NCBI RefSeq assembly: GCF_022539315.1 | Contig: NC_066326.1 | Coordinates: 11,920,601 to 11,984,600, forward strand | Direction: 5' to 3' | From: Serinus canaria | Taxonomy: Eukaryota > Chordata > Aves > Passeriformes > Fringillidae | DNA: 64,000 bases | In this document: positions 54,901 through 64,000 of the stretch, piece after piece | Layout: each line of letters begins with the position of its first letter | How positions within the stretch are numbered: the stretch's first letter is position 1 | Made by a program: the position numbers and the translations under genes | The notes under the pieces: model-generated | What the model saw: only the letters and a program-made list of their open reading frames with translations | Told to the model about the DNA's origin: nothing | Databases searched by the model: none

Positions 54901-57900
54901 TCAGAAGACAATTTTCAGGGTACTCTGGTGAAGTCAGACACAACAATTATAACCCCGAGATTTTTTTTAGCTTCATAAGATCCACATGAAGGAAACTGCA
55001 TCATATATTTAAAATAAAGTATCTGGTTATTCTGACAAAACAATGGTTCCCAAACTTTCAGAGATGACAGACCACTGTTGATTTTCAAATTTCTTATGTA
55101 AATTACCACTATCCAGCAAATCCTCATCTTCAACATTTCCTACTAGGATTCCAGGGATCACTCTTGCAATTACTATAAAAACACAGGGACATTGGTAAGA
55201 ACAAGATTACCCGTCTTCCAATGACATTTATTGCTCTTTTCCATCTGTTTAACATTTACCTGCCCTTAACTTGGCAATAAGTAGTCACAAACAGCCTGTT
55301 TAAACAGAAGTGTCCAGGTAACTGGTATGAATGGTTAATAAAGTCATTCACCTTGTGGGGGGAAAAAACAAAGCCAAGTAATCTGTCACAACTTCCCCTC
55401 TTCACCTCCTTGCCAGATTCTGACTTGTAGAAACTTAAATCAAATCCTGAATGCACTTAAAAAAATTTTGATGGAAAATGCTTGGAAGAATCTACAGCAA
55501 CCAGAAGCTGCTGTAGATTTTCCTGTTCCATTAATTTCTTTTGTAAATTTCAACAAAACCTCTGCCTTTTCCAGCAGCCTTTCTGCATTCCAAACAGCCA
55601 CAAGATCAAAAATGTTCTCACTCTTCCTTAATTATATGGCTGCATAACAAGGCCACTTGAAAACCTTTCTGAGGCAAATCAGATCCTTTTTAGGACAAAG
55701 TCAGGCACATGAAGTCGGTCTCTGAAAAAAAACTCAAACAAAACTGTGGGTTTATAGACTCTTCATAAAAATTAAAAGGGCAAATGATTCATTGCACAGA
55801 TATTTTTTAATGGTTTCGTGACAGCAAAATAGGAAGGCCCATAAATAGCCTCAAGAGGAAAAGTTGCTGCCAACCTCAGTTTCATAACAAAAAATAAGAC
55901 TATTACAATCACTACAAACAACATTATCAAATTCTACCTTCTAGCATGGAAAGCCACCGAACATACTTGTTATTAGTTGCAGATATTAGGGCAAACCCCA
56001 AACGAGACATGCTCAGTGTCTCAAACCCTCCTTTTTAAACTGCTCTGCTGAACTGATGTCCACTGGGAAACATCAAACTCAATTTTACACACATTGCCAA
56101 ACAGCAAAAGTAATTTGTGCAATTTTTGGAAGCCTTTCTGTCATAAAATTAGGGAGTGTAAACAATTGCAGAGAAAGCTCTTTTACAGGTCTCCTACGTT
56201 CCGTTATGGTTTCCTTTCTTCCTGCCTGACAAAGAACTGTGACATTCTTTACTTGTGATCCCAATAGAAGCATAATTTTACAGATCTTATCAAGTGTCTA
56301 CTTGTTAAAGAGGCATAAAATGATTTTCAATAGGCTAATTGTAATAACTTATTATTATGACACAGAAATCTTCAGTAATGAATATGTAAATATCAGCTTC
56401 TAAATAAGTATATCCCTTCAATGCATAAAAGCCAATAAAAATTTTACATTTATAGAAACAAAGCTCAAAGCTAAACCTCAGCCATCATTCCAAATACAGT
56501 TATAATACAAACTTCCAATATTGATTGGGTTAAAAAAGAAATCTGAAGTCTTGTTTTGATTAACCCATCAGCTGCAAACTAACAGAAGCATTTCTGACAG
56601 TGATGGAAGCTATGCAAGTAAAATTTGACAATGCCTGAAAAATGTCAGTGGTGGAAGAATCTCTCCTCTCCACAGCTATAATCTTAAATGTGTGCTGACT
56701 CTAATTCTCAAGTGAAAGTGGTAACATGTAAATTCCTAGAACAGTGTTGGTGAGTACAGAAATTTACCTTTATACACAGATGATTTCTATAGCAACACTC
56801 AAAAGTGTGTTTTTACATCACCCAAAGGAGTCATTACTAACATTTAAATTTAACTCTTCCATACTGCATGATTAACACTTTTGAATTCCAGCATTCTATT
56901 TTAACTATTTTTTTATTATTTGATATAAAACAGGTAGATAAAAAGATTATATATACAGATTATGCATCTGAAATTGCAAAAGTAAATTTGTTTACCTTTT
57001 AGAAGAGCTACTTTGACAATAGGTTCATTTAGATCTTGGTCATCCATTTGAGCATCTAAAAAGAAACCCCAGACCTTTCAGAGAGCAGGCGGACTGCAGA
57101 CAGTTCTCATATACACATTCTTTACACGGAAAGAAGCTTTTATGTCCTTCTCAATTTACAAGAGTCAAATTATGAAGCCAAAAAATGGACAACACCACTC
57201 TAAGCTTGTCTCTAACTCTGTATAACATACTCCACCTTTTAAGGAAATGTTCATGATTACCTAGATTTAATTCAAACTATTTAGAGGTCACAGAAATCTC
57301 AATTAAACTCTTACCTGTAGTGTCGTCGCTGCTTTTTTCCTTGCTTGGGCTAAGGGTGTCAGACAAATCGTTCGATTCTTTAACTCGTGCTTGGTTCTCT
57401 GCAAGAGACAAGGAAAAGCAACTACAATCAATAAATGCTTTGTTCATAATTTCTCCTGTAGACCAAACTACCGCTAAATGTTAATAGAAAACAACTTGGT
57501 TCAAGAAACAGTTAAAAAAACCTGCTGGGTGCTTATTTCTTTGCAAGTCTGGGCTAAAATGGATTCCGCATCCCTGGAATCATTAACCCAGCCTAGCCTC
57601 TAATAAGGGATGCAATCGCCTCGTGCACAGCTTGAACCTGGGTTAATGCTGTGCTCTTGCCAGCTGGAACTGTGCAAAAGCTGATTCAATCAGCAAACAA
57701 ATAAGAAAAGAAAACTAGAACAATGCAGATACTGTAGCAAGTCAAAGAAACTGCTGTAAAGAATAAAACCATGTTTCGATATTTTGGACAAATTACACAA
57801 TAACAAGTCTTGTACATACCATACTGTTCAAAAGAAGCATGGTGTGAACCATTAAAGAACCACAGCAATATAAATTAATACATAGTTTCTAGAAAGAACT

Positions 57901-60834
57901 TTCAGTTTAAATTGTATTAAGAGAAACAGTGTATGTTGTTCCCATAAAAAAAAATAACTTCATGAAATATCTGCTCATATATAATTCAGCACTTTATTAC
58001 ATGCAGCTTAGTGAAGACACACAGTTTTGGCTGGGTTTCTTTTTCTTCTTTGCTGGATTTTTTTGTTGTTGGGTTTTTTTCCCCAGTTCTAGATTTTTAG
58101 TGGAGACCAATATTTTCAAAATTAAGGGGATTTAATTACACCAGTGCATCTTTGTCCCACACACAATCACCCCTGACTCAAAGTCTAAATATTATACATG
58201 ACTGAAATAAAATTTTAAAAATTTTTCTTAAACAACAATTATGGTTTAGTTCTGATAGGTCCACTGAAAAGGCCACACCATCTCTGGTGTGGGCTAACAC
58301 AGCAGGTCTGTCAGCAAGGAACTGTCATCAACATGCAGGTGAGGTTATGCAAAATGAAATCTTTCTTGGCCGCCTATTCAGAGCTCTGCTGCCCACCTGC
58401 AGGTTAACAGAGGTTTCCTCTGAGTCTCAAGTTCCAGGCAGAGACATTACATGAAAAGGGGTCAATACAGCATTCCCAATACACAGACATCTCCCATCCA
58501 TGGAGAAAAGCACAGGGAACATAAATAATTTCACCACACACAGATAACGTGCATGCAACAATGAAGTACCAGGACATGGGAAGAAAGAAGCACATCAATA
58601 AATAAACTGTGTTATATAACAACAGGGTTAGTGTATGAAAAAAAGTAAAAACCAAGAGAATAATAAGACATCTTTGCAAATAACAAGAGAACACACAGAA
58701 CTAACTTCCTCCCAGAACAAAAGAAGTGGAAACTGGAGACAATCTGCGTGGCTGCATGAGGAAATCAACACGACAGAACATGGACAGGTTAACAGAAAAA
58801 AACCCACAAAGTTTCCTACTCTAACATGAAAAGTTTTCTATAACTCTGTGCCAGGTTAACATCCACTTATACATGAAACAGAAGGCAGCAAGTAGAAAGA
58901 AGGCAGCTGGTGAAGAGCAAGACTCTTCCCACCCTAACACAACCGAAATCACTGGAGAAGAGGAAGGGGAAAAGCACCAGTATAGTTAAAGCACACTAGA
59001 GGCTGAGACCTGGCAGGTACTACAAACACAATTCCCATTTTAGCAGACTTCAAAATCCATAATGATTACTTGTAGTTAAAAACTTAATCTTTGGGGGTGG
59101 GTGGTTCTTTAATAAAACAAAAAGAGATCTTTCTCATTTTTAGGAATAAGGTTTTTAACTAATATCTAAAGTTGTTTCAAATCAAAACATTTTACATTAT
59201 CATATAGAACCAAGCTCACAGGATTGTCACTAAAACTGCAATAATTACTAAAACTAATTAATACATGATTTTTTTTTAACTATTAAGAAAAGTATAACCT
59301 AAAAGCCTCACCCATGTCCCTTTTATTAGTGGCCGATCCAGAAGCACTAAGCTGAGCAAGATCCACATCCAACTAACTTTACCATATCTGGGCATCCATG
59401 GAAATACTGTGTCCCTGCTCTGTGCAAAACGGGAGGAACAGTGCAAGTTCCAGCCACTGAATTAATTCTCTCTCCCACAGCACCCCCCCTTATATACTTC
59501 CCTCCCACCCACCCTTGGTACACCAGCTTCTTCCCCCCTCCTGCCCTCCCCCCTCTGAAACAAGGCACAAAAAATGAGGCACCAGAGAAAAGATGCACCA
59601 CTTCTACATGTGAAACAGCAGAAGACAAATTATTAGAAACCTGCTTCCTATTCTGGAACCAGAGTCGTAAGCACAAAACTTTTTCCTGCACTATATTATA
59701 TCACAGCAGTTGTTCCTATTTCCCATAATAAAACTGAGCTGAATAAATATAGCCAAAGTGATAAAGTATATTAAAATGTGTTGACATCATACTTGATGAG
59801 TTAGAATATATTACCAAACACTAAAAATAGCTCAGAGCTTTGCAATGGAAGGGGCATGCAAGTGTTACATTACAGTTATTGTATGCATTCTTTTGCCAAA
59901 TATGGCACCTCGTCTATAGCTTCCTCACATACAGAAAGGAGTTAAAGGTGCCATTCCATGTATTAAAGGAAGAGAAGAGAAATTAAAATGTCTCTAAAAC
60001 ACTGGACCTTTTAGCAAACTAACAGTTGTTCAACAAAACAACACTTTGCAGAAGCTCAGAGGGTAAAGAACTGAGGCAGTATGTCCAGACATGAATAAAA
60101 AGCTGCAAGAGAGGAGTGAGCCTGCAAGTCCAAACAATCTTACATTATTAGACACTTGAGAAATATTGACCTGCACACTTATTAGCAATCCTGACCTTGG
60201 CATTGTAAGGTAAGAAGGACTGTTCCTTGACAAGTCTTTTTGAATTAGCTCCTTTAATTTAACTTGCTTTATACATTAGAGAAAAGAGTTGGAGAGGCAC
60301 AGATAGATTTTACTTGAAAAAGACACATTTAGGAGGTTAATATTCAAAGGTATGAGATAAGATAGAAAATAGTCAAATTAAAATACACTTTTATTTAAAC
60401 TCTAAAATGACCCCAAACATTATTTCTATGTAGCCCTATAATAAAACCAAAATCCCATTTGGAATTCATGCAAGCACTAAAGCTTGAATTGAATTTTACA
60501 AAATCTACTTTTTTTTTTAATGCATATTCAAGTAAGAACTCAATCAATATTGAGACTAGCATTTCATGCACTCAATCTTCAAAAATGGTTTCCATTAAAA
60601 CTTTTTAGCTACAACAGTATTTGGAGTAGAATTCAGCAAACAATTTCCCTCCCCTTTATTGAATTTCCCTTCAGATGCGTATTCAATAAAACTCAAACTG
60701 CTGGCTTAACACAGAACATGCACTGAGTAACAGAACAAGCATGCTTCAAAAACAGTTAAATAATCCAGAAGTCTAACCTTTCAAAAGCTTTGTTTCTTCC
60801 ACTTTGGTTAGATGTCCTTCATCTATGATCTTGT
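39815..60834 (-). CDS. SLMAP: SLMAP, 3' half of the coding region (exons joined; gene continues past the right edge)
   Basis: SLMAP is a tail-anchored coiled-coil protein of the ER/nuclear envelope, centrosome and, in muscle, sarcolemma and sarcoplasmic reticulum. It is a STRIPAK component whose N-terminal FHA domain binds phosphorylated MST1/2 (family knowledge). The FHA domain is outside this window. Seen here on the minus strand: coding segments 60778-60834, 57315-57398, 56996-57055, 52241-52363, 51593-51667, 47430-47750, 46493-46610, 46008-46179 and 44461-44595, then either 40926-41009 or 39815-39904. All junctions are GT-AG and the frame is continuous. The joined part gives 381 codons of heptad-rich sequence plus a 27- or 29-residue anchor, matching roughly the last half of the ~830-residue vertebrate protein. 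Diagnostic stretches include LSDTLSPSKEKSSDDTT, DLQ/ELQGAQSE, EEERKAYR and RAELDRWRNDAS. Identification is by recalled similarity; no search was run. Confidence 0.96.
40550..40555 (-). terminator. Possible intronic polyadenylation signal downstream of tail exon A
   Basis: AATAAA on the minus strand about 370 bases past the exon A stop, within the intron before exon B. If used with read-through of the exon A donor, it would make exon A a terminal exon. No strong downstream GT element was noted. Confidence 0.25.
40920..41009 (-). CDS. SLMAP: SLMAP alternative tail-anchor exon A (90 nt; stop at 40926-40928)
   Basis: Acceptor cccttctttag. Read in phase 0 from GNN, it codes PSILQPVPAVFIGLILAFLY followed by WCYGPLW and a TAG. 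The hydrophobic run AVFIGLILAFLYWC is a short membrane-spanning tail anchor, and mammalian SLMAP has an equivalent alternative C terminus ending FGPLW. The coding part is 40926-41009. The exon seems to run six bases further to a usable donor (CGAAAG|gtacaa), giving 90 nt. When it is included, the stop lies only six bases before the final exon junction. By the usual 50-nt rule the mRNA should escape nonsense-mediated decay. The exon could instead be terminal, using a local AATAAA at 40550-40555. Confidence 0.93.
41010..44460 (-). other. SLMAP: SLMAP intron ahead of the alternative tail exons
   Basis: A 3.45-kb intron separating the common coil from tail exon A; joining to exon B skips a further 1.1 kb. 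It includes a run of nine C followed by GGGG near 43774-43786. Sequences controlling the anchor choice are expected near 41,010 but cannot be named. Confidence 0.75.
44461..44595 (-). CDS. SLMAP: SLMAP last coiled-coil exon (135 nt), common to both C termini
   Basis: Minus-strand exon with acceptor tttgtctttag and donor AAT|gtaagt, a near-consensus donor. It codes 45 whole codons, YERTQTVLSELKAKYEVAEQ followed by QNQSLTEELKQCKENLKLLQ and EKGNN. Phase 0 at both ends. The Gly-Asn-Asn at the end is the junction from which either tail-anchor exon can be joined in frame. Confidence 0.96.
44596..46007 (-). other. SLMAP: SLMAP intron, about 1.4 kb
   Basis: AT-rich intron between the last two common coiled-coil exons. 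No repeat, exon or RNA gene recognised. Confidence 0.8.
46008..46179 (-). CDS. SLMAP: SLMAP internal exon (172 nt), SQKQSLALTSDISVLEMSRK coil
   Basis: Minus-strand exon with acceptor gtttttcag and donor GAG|gtaaca. It codes SQKQSLALTSDISVLEMSRK, then ELENQMGSLREKHQRDAASL and KTQLSEAESQAKDFQKE. All of this is recognisable SLMAP coiled coil close to the C terminus. It enters in phase 2 and leaves in phase 0, which restores a whole-codon boundary ahead of the last helical exon. Confidence 0.96.
46493..46610 (-). CDS. SLMAP: SLMAP internal exon (118 nt), ELEKLKAEWIALEAEC coil
   Basis: Minus-strand exon with acceptor ttcattgcag and donor CTAG|gtaagg. It codes ELEKLKAEWIALEAECAKLR, then KENSSLTSELQRQEKELS. 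This matches the vertebrate coil before the SQKQSLELTS segment. It enters in phase 1 and leaves in phase 2, so unlike the six upstream exons it cannot be skipped alone without shifting the frame. It must be spliced to the 46008-46179 exon, whose single leading base completes a Ser codon. Confidence 0.95.
47430..47750 (-). CDS. SLMAP: SLMAP long coiled-coil exon (321 nt)
   Basis: The longest coding exon in the window. The acceptor is tgctttccag and the donor AAAG|gtgagt. It codes 107 codons of continuous coiled coil, starting AQLRRLQEEIENLRKEKENE and including SERDTDISTLQAELQ, RAELDRWRNDAS and YEKEIVDLQSRFQLKCQQCE, then EEASRLK. All of this is characteristic of SLMAP. A CxxC-like pair (KCQQCEEQQ) sits near the end and is conserved in mammals. 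Phase 1 at both ends. Codons towards the exon's 3' end (RAELDRWRNDAS) use more GC than the AT-rich introns around it. Confidence 0.97.
47751..51592 (-). other. SLMAP: SLMAP intron, about 3.8 kb
   Basis: AT-rich intron with a perfect 10-bp inverted repeat at 50250-50259 / 50282-50291 and no recognised exon. Smaller introns at 51668-52240, 46611-47429 and 46180-46492 hold nothing notable apart from the short duplication at 47375-47411. Confidence 0.8.
51593..51667 (-). CDS. SLMAP: SLMAP internal exon (75 nt), ALLEEERKAYR coiled coil
   Basis: Minus-strand exon with acceptor tttcatttgtag and donor CAAG|gtagga. It codes ALLEEERKAYRVQVEESNKQ followed by INALQ. Human SLMAP has the same stretch with about five substitutions. 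The residues are charged and heptad-patterned, so this extends the coil. Phase 1 at both ends, 25 codons. Confidence 0.95.
52241..52363 (-). CDS. SLMAP: SLMAP internal exon (123 nt), coiled coil ELQGAQSE...KCFELQ
   Basis: Minus-strand exon with acceptor cttttatcag and donor CAAG|gtgaga. It codes ELQGAQSETEAKQEIQQLHK followed by ELIEAQELARTSKQKCFELQ, matching the mammalian coiled coil with only a few substitutions. Leu, Ile and Ala at heptad spacing support continuous helix. Phase 1 at both ends, 41 codons, so skipping it would shorten the coil without a frameshift. Confidence 0.95.
52364..56995 (-). other. SLMAP: SLMAP intron, about 4.6 kb
   Basis: The largest intron fully inside the window, AT-rich with T runs near 53695 and 54725. 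The segment 55036-55140 (ggttcccaaactttc ... gaccactg) has the look of a decayed hAT-type transposon end, not confirmed. No further coding exon recognised. Confidence 0.8.
56996..57055 (-). CDS. SLMAP: SLMAP internal exon (60 nt), DAQMDDQDLNEP linker
   Basis: Minus-strand exon between acceptor ctttttag and donor AAAG|gtaaac. It codes DAQMDDQDLNEPIVKVALLK and continues the acidic linker into the next coiled coil. Mammalian SLMAP has DAQMDEQDLNEPLAKVSLLK here, so the match is strong, with conservative changes. Phase 1 at both ends, 20 codons. A 4.6-kb intron follows in the direction of transcription. Confidence 0.94.
57315..57398 (-). CDS. SLMAP: SLMAP internal exon (84 nt), acidic/serine-rich linker
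   Basis: Minus-strand exon with acceptor tctcttgcag and donor ACAG|gtaaga. It codes ENQARVKESNDLSDTLSPSK followed by EKSSDDTT, nearly identical to the mammalian linker between two coiled-coil blocks. The segment is rich in Ser, Asp and Lys with an SP site (LSPSK), so it is predicted to be a flexible, phosphorylatable linker and not helix. Phase 1 at both ends, 28 codons. The 259-bp intron after it is the shortest in the window. Confidence 0.95.
57399..60777 (-). other. SLMAP: SLMAP intron, about 3.4 kb
   Basis: AT-rich intron. A pyrimidine-rich stretch with GGGTTT words lies at 58030-58085 and a C-rich segment at 59480-59552. No repeats or exons recognised. Confidence 0.8.
60778..60834 (-). 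CDS. SLMAP: SLMAP internal exon (57 nt), ...EGHLTKVEETKLLK
   Basis: Minus-strand exon between an acceptor ending ttggcag and a donor AAAG|gttaga. It starts with the last two bases of a split codon and ends with the first base of the next, so it is phase 1 at both ends. It codes KIIDEGHLTKVEETKLLK, which aligns with the SLMAP stretch containing EGHLTKVEETKLLKE; the segment before EGHLTK differs somewhat from the mammalian form I recall. This is the first (most 5') coding exon in the window. The donor is weaker than its neighbours (gttaga instead of gtaag/gtgag), which would suit an optional exon; that is inference. Confidence 0.9.
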
Positions 60835-63800
60835 CTGCCAAACAAAATAAGTGTTACTTTCCAAGCTCAAATTTTCCCTGCACGCATCTACGTAGAGTAC
60901 ATTCCATGACCAAATTAAAAGCTGATAATATTACTTCCTACTCAGCCTTGAACAAAAACTTTATTCTGGCAAGGAATAATGAAACAGAGAACACAAGTCT
61001 ACCAGAACTTTGTGATACAGTGCATAATTATTCCTCCTTATTAACTTACATAATGCTGCAGTTCACTAATGAGAATTTAGAAAAATTATTTAATGTACTT
61101 TAAATTAAAAAAAAAAAATCTAATCGGAAGCAACAAATAATTAGGACATTTCTCAGGTTTAGTTATCAAAAGAGGAATTTGAAGAGCTGGTTGCATGAAA
61201 CAGACATCCACCCAACACAGCCAAAATCCAGAAATGCACCACAGTAAAACAGCAATAGAGAAGTCCCCCCACACCACAACGGCTTTTAACAGTGCCTGTG
61301 AAATGTACACAGAAACAGCCTTTCTTTGTTTAAACCTTTCAAGAGAAAGGAATAAAACTAAACCTTAAAACTGCACAAAACTCCAAAAAAACTAGGAAGG
61401 CATTGCATTCAGGTTAATAAAAAAATTGAGTTTTTATTCAAAATCTACTTTAGGGAAGTCTACTCGTATGTGAGGTGCACAAAAATCTCAGAAGTGGAAT
61501 TTGAGGCTAGATTGCTGTCCTAACTCATGCTAGGATATGAAGGTAAACAAGAACACCAAGGGAAGAACAGGACTCGATTAATGAAGGACACTAAAAAAAA
61601 AAACCAAACTGTTGAATGATTCATTTCTTTTTGCAGATGAGGTTTCATTATTTCTAATTCCTTAAGAAGCAATACAAACACAGAAGTATTGAGGATCCCA
61701 TCTTAGAGATCACATCCTTGATTTCTGTGCAGCAGATTTTACAGTTTAGTCCATGTTGAAAGCCATTAGTGCCTGAAATATCAGGCTTGAGAAGCTGCCT
61801 CTGCCTCCCCTCTGTGGTCTCCCTGTCAGATCCCTGATAACCAGGCAGGGAATGCAGTTTGCTGGATACCCCAAGTGCTGTCAACAGGAAACAGACACAG
61901 AGAAGGCTGAATGAACAGCACAAACAGGGGAGCTCAGACTAAAGAAGCTGGATGACAGTAAATCCTCTTCAAATTAGAAGCAAAATACAAAACCCAAAAA
62001 ACTTCACTTTAAGCTTTTTCATCTTCAAGTATCTCTGAAGATTAACTTGTCCCTCTTCTCCTCTGATGGAATGTTGCTGCAACTACGACAATCTAAGGAG
62101 AGATGCAGGAGAAGATCTGGGAGGAGAGATCTTGTACAAACCTAGATGGTAGACAAACTTTCAGACAAAAAGCCCCAAAGTCTGAAGAAAGGTTTTCACG
62201 GCCAAAAAAGTTGTCCTGTACTCTGCCCTCTCCCACACAGACAGATAGGGCAGTGAAAAAGAGATGTTCCCTCCACCTACTTTTATCTATAAATATTATT
62301 CTGCATTAATGTAACATTTTACTAACATTGCTTCAGAAACACATGGAACAGCACACTGGATTTTCAGGACCGGCTTTAGGTCTCAAACAACTGTAGGACA
62401 TCACTCATCATCCAAGTTCAGAACAGCCTCAAGTTCCTCAGAGCTGGTGAGAATGACTGCCTAGACTAAGGAAAGCACTGTGGAGGGAATCAGATTACTG
62501 GCAGCCACAAGTCAGGAGTTCAAATGATACCATGAGTCCTCTTCCATTTTAAAATAAAATAAATCTAAAGAAAAGTCTTCATATACTATTTCCAGTTTCA
62601 TAGATTATTCCAGTACTCAGCTGTGGTTGGAAGAGGGGTGGAAGGGAAGGCAGAAAGGAAAAAAACTGAGGAATTCTCCCTGTAGATCTGAATAAAACAG
62701 CTGAGCACAAAACCAAGCAGCTTTCAACTGCTTGAGCTGAAGGGGTAACACCTCAACCATGCTAGACTGCTAGCTTAAAATAGGCTTCTATAATCAGCTT
62801 ACAGAAGAAAATTTAGCATTATGAATTGATGCACCTTTTAGCTTTCACCATTCAGTAACTGTTAAACCCTGAATAACTGCAACACAAAACAGAAACGACC
62901 CTTCTTGACACAATGTTTTCCAAACTCCAACTCCAATTTTGACCATTTGTACAAAAGGTACATCCTTGGCACTGTTTCTGCAGCCAAGACCTCGAGCAGG
63001 AGCCCACAAGGCTCTGCCCAGCCTGCCCCAAAGCTGGCCCAGCCAGTGTTTTGCACTTGGTGACTGACACCTCTCCTGACTTTCAGAACAAGTGAACATT
63101 CTCTGTGTTTCAAGAATGCTACCATTAATACATGGCATAAGCCAACAAAAAATAGATCAATTCAGCATGCTGGTATTTAGATAATAGAGATAGTTAAAAT
63201 TCATTCAATCCACCCGAAAACCACTATTAATAAATCTGCAAAAATCAGTTTGGTGAAAAGAAGGAAGTTGACTTGCATTTAAAATCAAATGCAAAAATGA
63301 CAAAGTGTGGGGGGGGGAAAGGACACAAATAAAGAAGCGTTAGACTGGAAAGAAAGACAGGAAGTTAGCAGGGCCAGAAATCTCACTTTGGTCTATACAT
63401 CATCACATTTTTGCCAATAATGCATATCATGTACTGATCAAAAAGAAGCACCATGACTTCTGCTCTTCATATCACTGATTTTGACCAGTGGTTATCAAAA
63501 AAAAAAAAAAAAAAAAAAAAAAGCTATGGAATGAGCAACAAGTGAACTGGATGTAATGATCAGAAAGTAAGAGACTTCCCAGATCATTCAGAGCCAGATT
63601 TCATAACACTCCACAGATGTTAGAGGTCAGGACACGTTACTGGATGGTATTGTGAGTGCATTGTGCTTAAAAAATAAAAATAATTACATAATACCTTTAA
63701 AAATCTACAGAAGCTGGATTTTACAAACCAGCTGGTTTCTGGGATTTTTAGTATATCATTATTGTTTAAGTAAGAAACCTGCTCCCCTCTCAGTACTTAA

Positions 63801-64000
63801 GCCTCTGGGCAAAACCCCAACATGCTACCACATGATGAGCTACATATTCCTGCTCTGTATTGCCAGTCTGTATGATATTGTTCTACACCATTTGCTGTAT
63901 GGCTTAAAACTCGATTTCCTGACAGTCTCTGGAACTGATTTTTTGCCCCAGGAGTCCCCAACTCTTGATGCTACAAAGAGCAAAGAACAGGAGTAGGACT
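60835..64000 (-). other. SLMAP: SLMAP intron (partial, runs off the right edge)
   Basis: Intronic DNA upstream of the first coding exon seen. I looked on the minus strand for the preceding SLMAP segment (GGDCTFIHQF-type and the earlier coil) and did not find it. The stretch holds a 26-A tract at 63497-63522, a G run near 63310 and nothing else recognisable. Confidence 0.75.
63497..63522. repeat. Poly-A tract (26 A) in SLMAP intron
   Basis: Uninterrupted run of 26 A, equal to poly-T in the transcribed sense of SLMAP. Other A or T runs of 13 or more lie at 32375-32390 and 17082-17095. Confidence 0.9.

Noticed and set aside
55256..55456. Minus-strand frame ending at a possible donor (GGCAG|gtaaat), considered as an extra SLMAP exon
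   Set aside because: The peptide is not coiled coil, does not resemble any SLMAP isoform I know, and SLMAP is already continuous across this intron.

Overview
The window is vertebrate nuclear DNA, most likely from a bird. The only coding gene I can identify is SLMAP (sarcolemma associated protein), read on the minus strand. Two degraded CR1 LINE fragments of avian type are present, and I saw no mammalian Alu/L1 sequence. The species cannot be named from the sequence; the A-rich tracts interrupted by CCCC and the CR1 content would fit a songbird.

Region 1 (about 1-37,950) has no recognisable protein-coding exon. It is moderately GC-rich and holds three CpG-rich segments (6.09-6.37, 14.18-14.40 and 20.85-21.28 kb), a 5'-truncated CR1 (6.38-7.1 kb), a CR1 3' tail (about 20.42 kb) and several simple-sequence tracts. 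In vertebrates the gene downstream of SLMAP is usually FLNB. I searched by eye for the FLNB first coding exon and did not find it, so this looks like the intergenic interval downstream of SLMAP.

Region 2 (about 37,950-60,834) is the 3' half of SLMAP. Nine internal coding exons, all with GT-AG junctions and a continuous frame, encode 381 codons of coiled coil. Two alternative C-terminal exons follow, each coding a different hydrophobic tail anchor, at 40,926-41,009 and 39,815-39,904. A probable 3' UTR of about 1.8 kb contains several AATAAA signals. The first six exons in the window all begin and end in phase 1 and have lengths divisible by three, so any of them can be skipped without a frameshift. 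The choice of last exon swaps one membrane anchor for the other.

Region 3 (60,835-64,000) is intron. The FHA domain and the earlier coiled-coil exons lie beyond the right edge.

I found no operons, CRISPR arrays, RNA genes or obvious new system. The most useful leads are the tail-anchor switch, the run of symmetric exons, and the three CpG-rich segments with no assigned gene.
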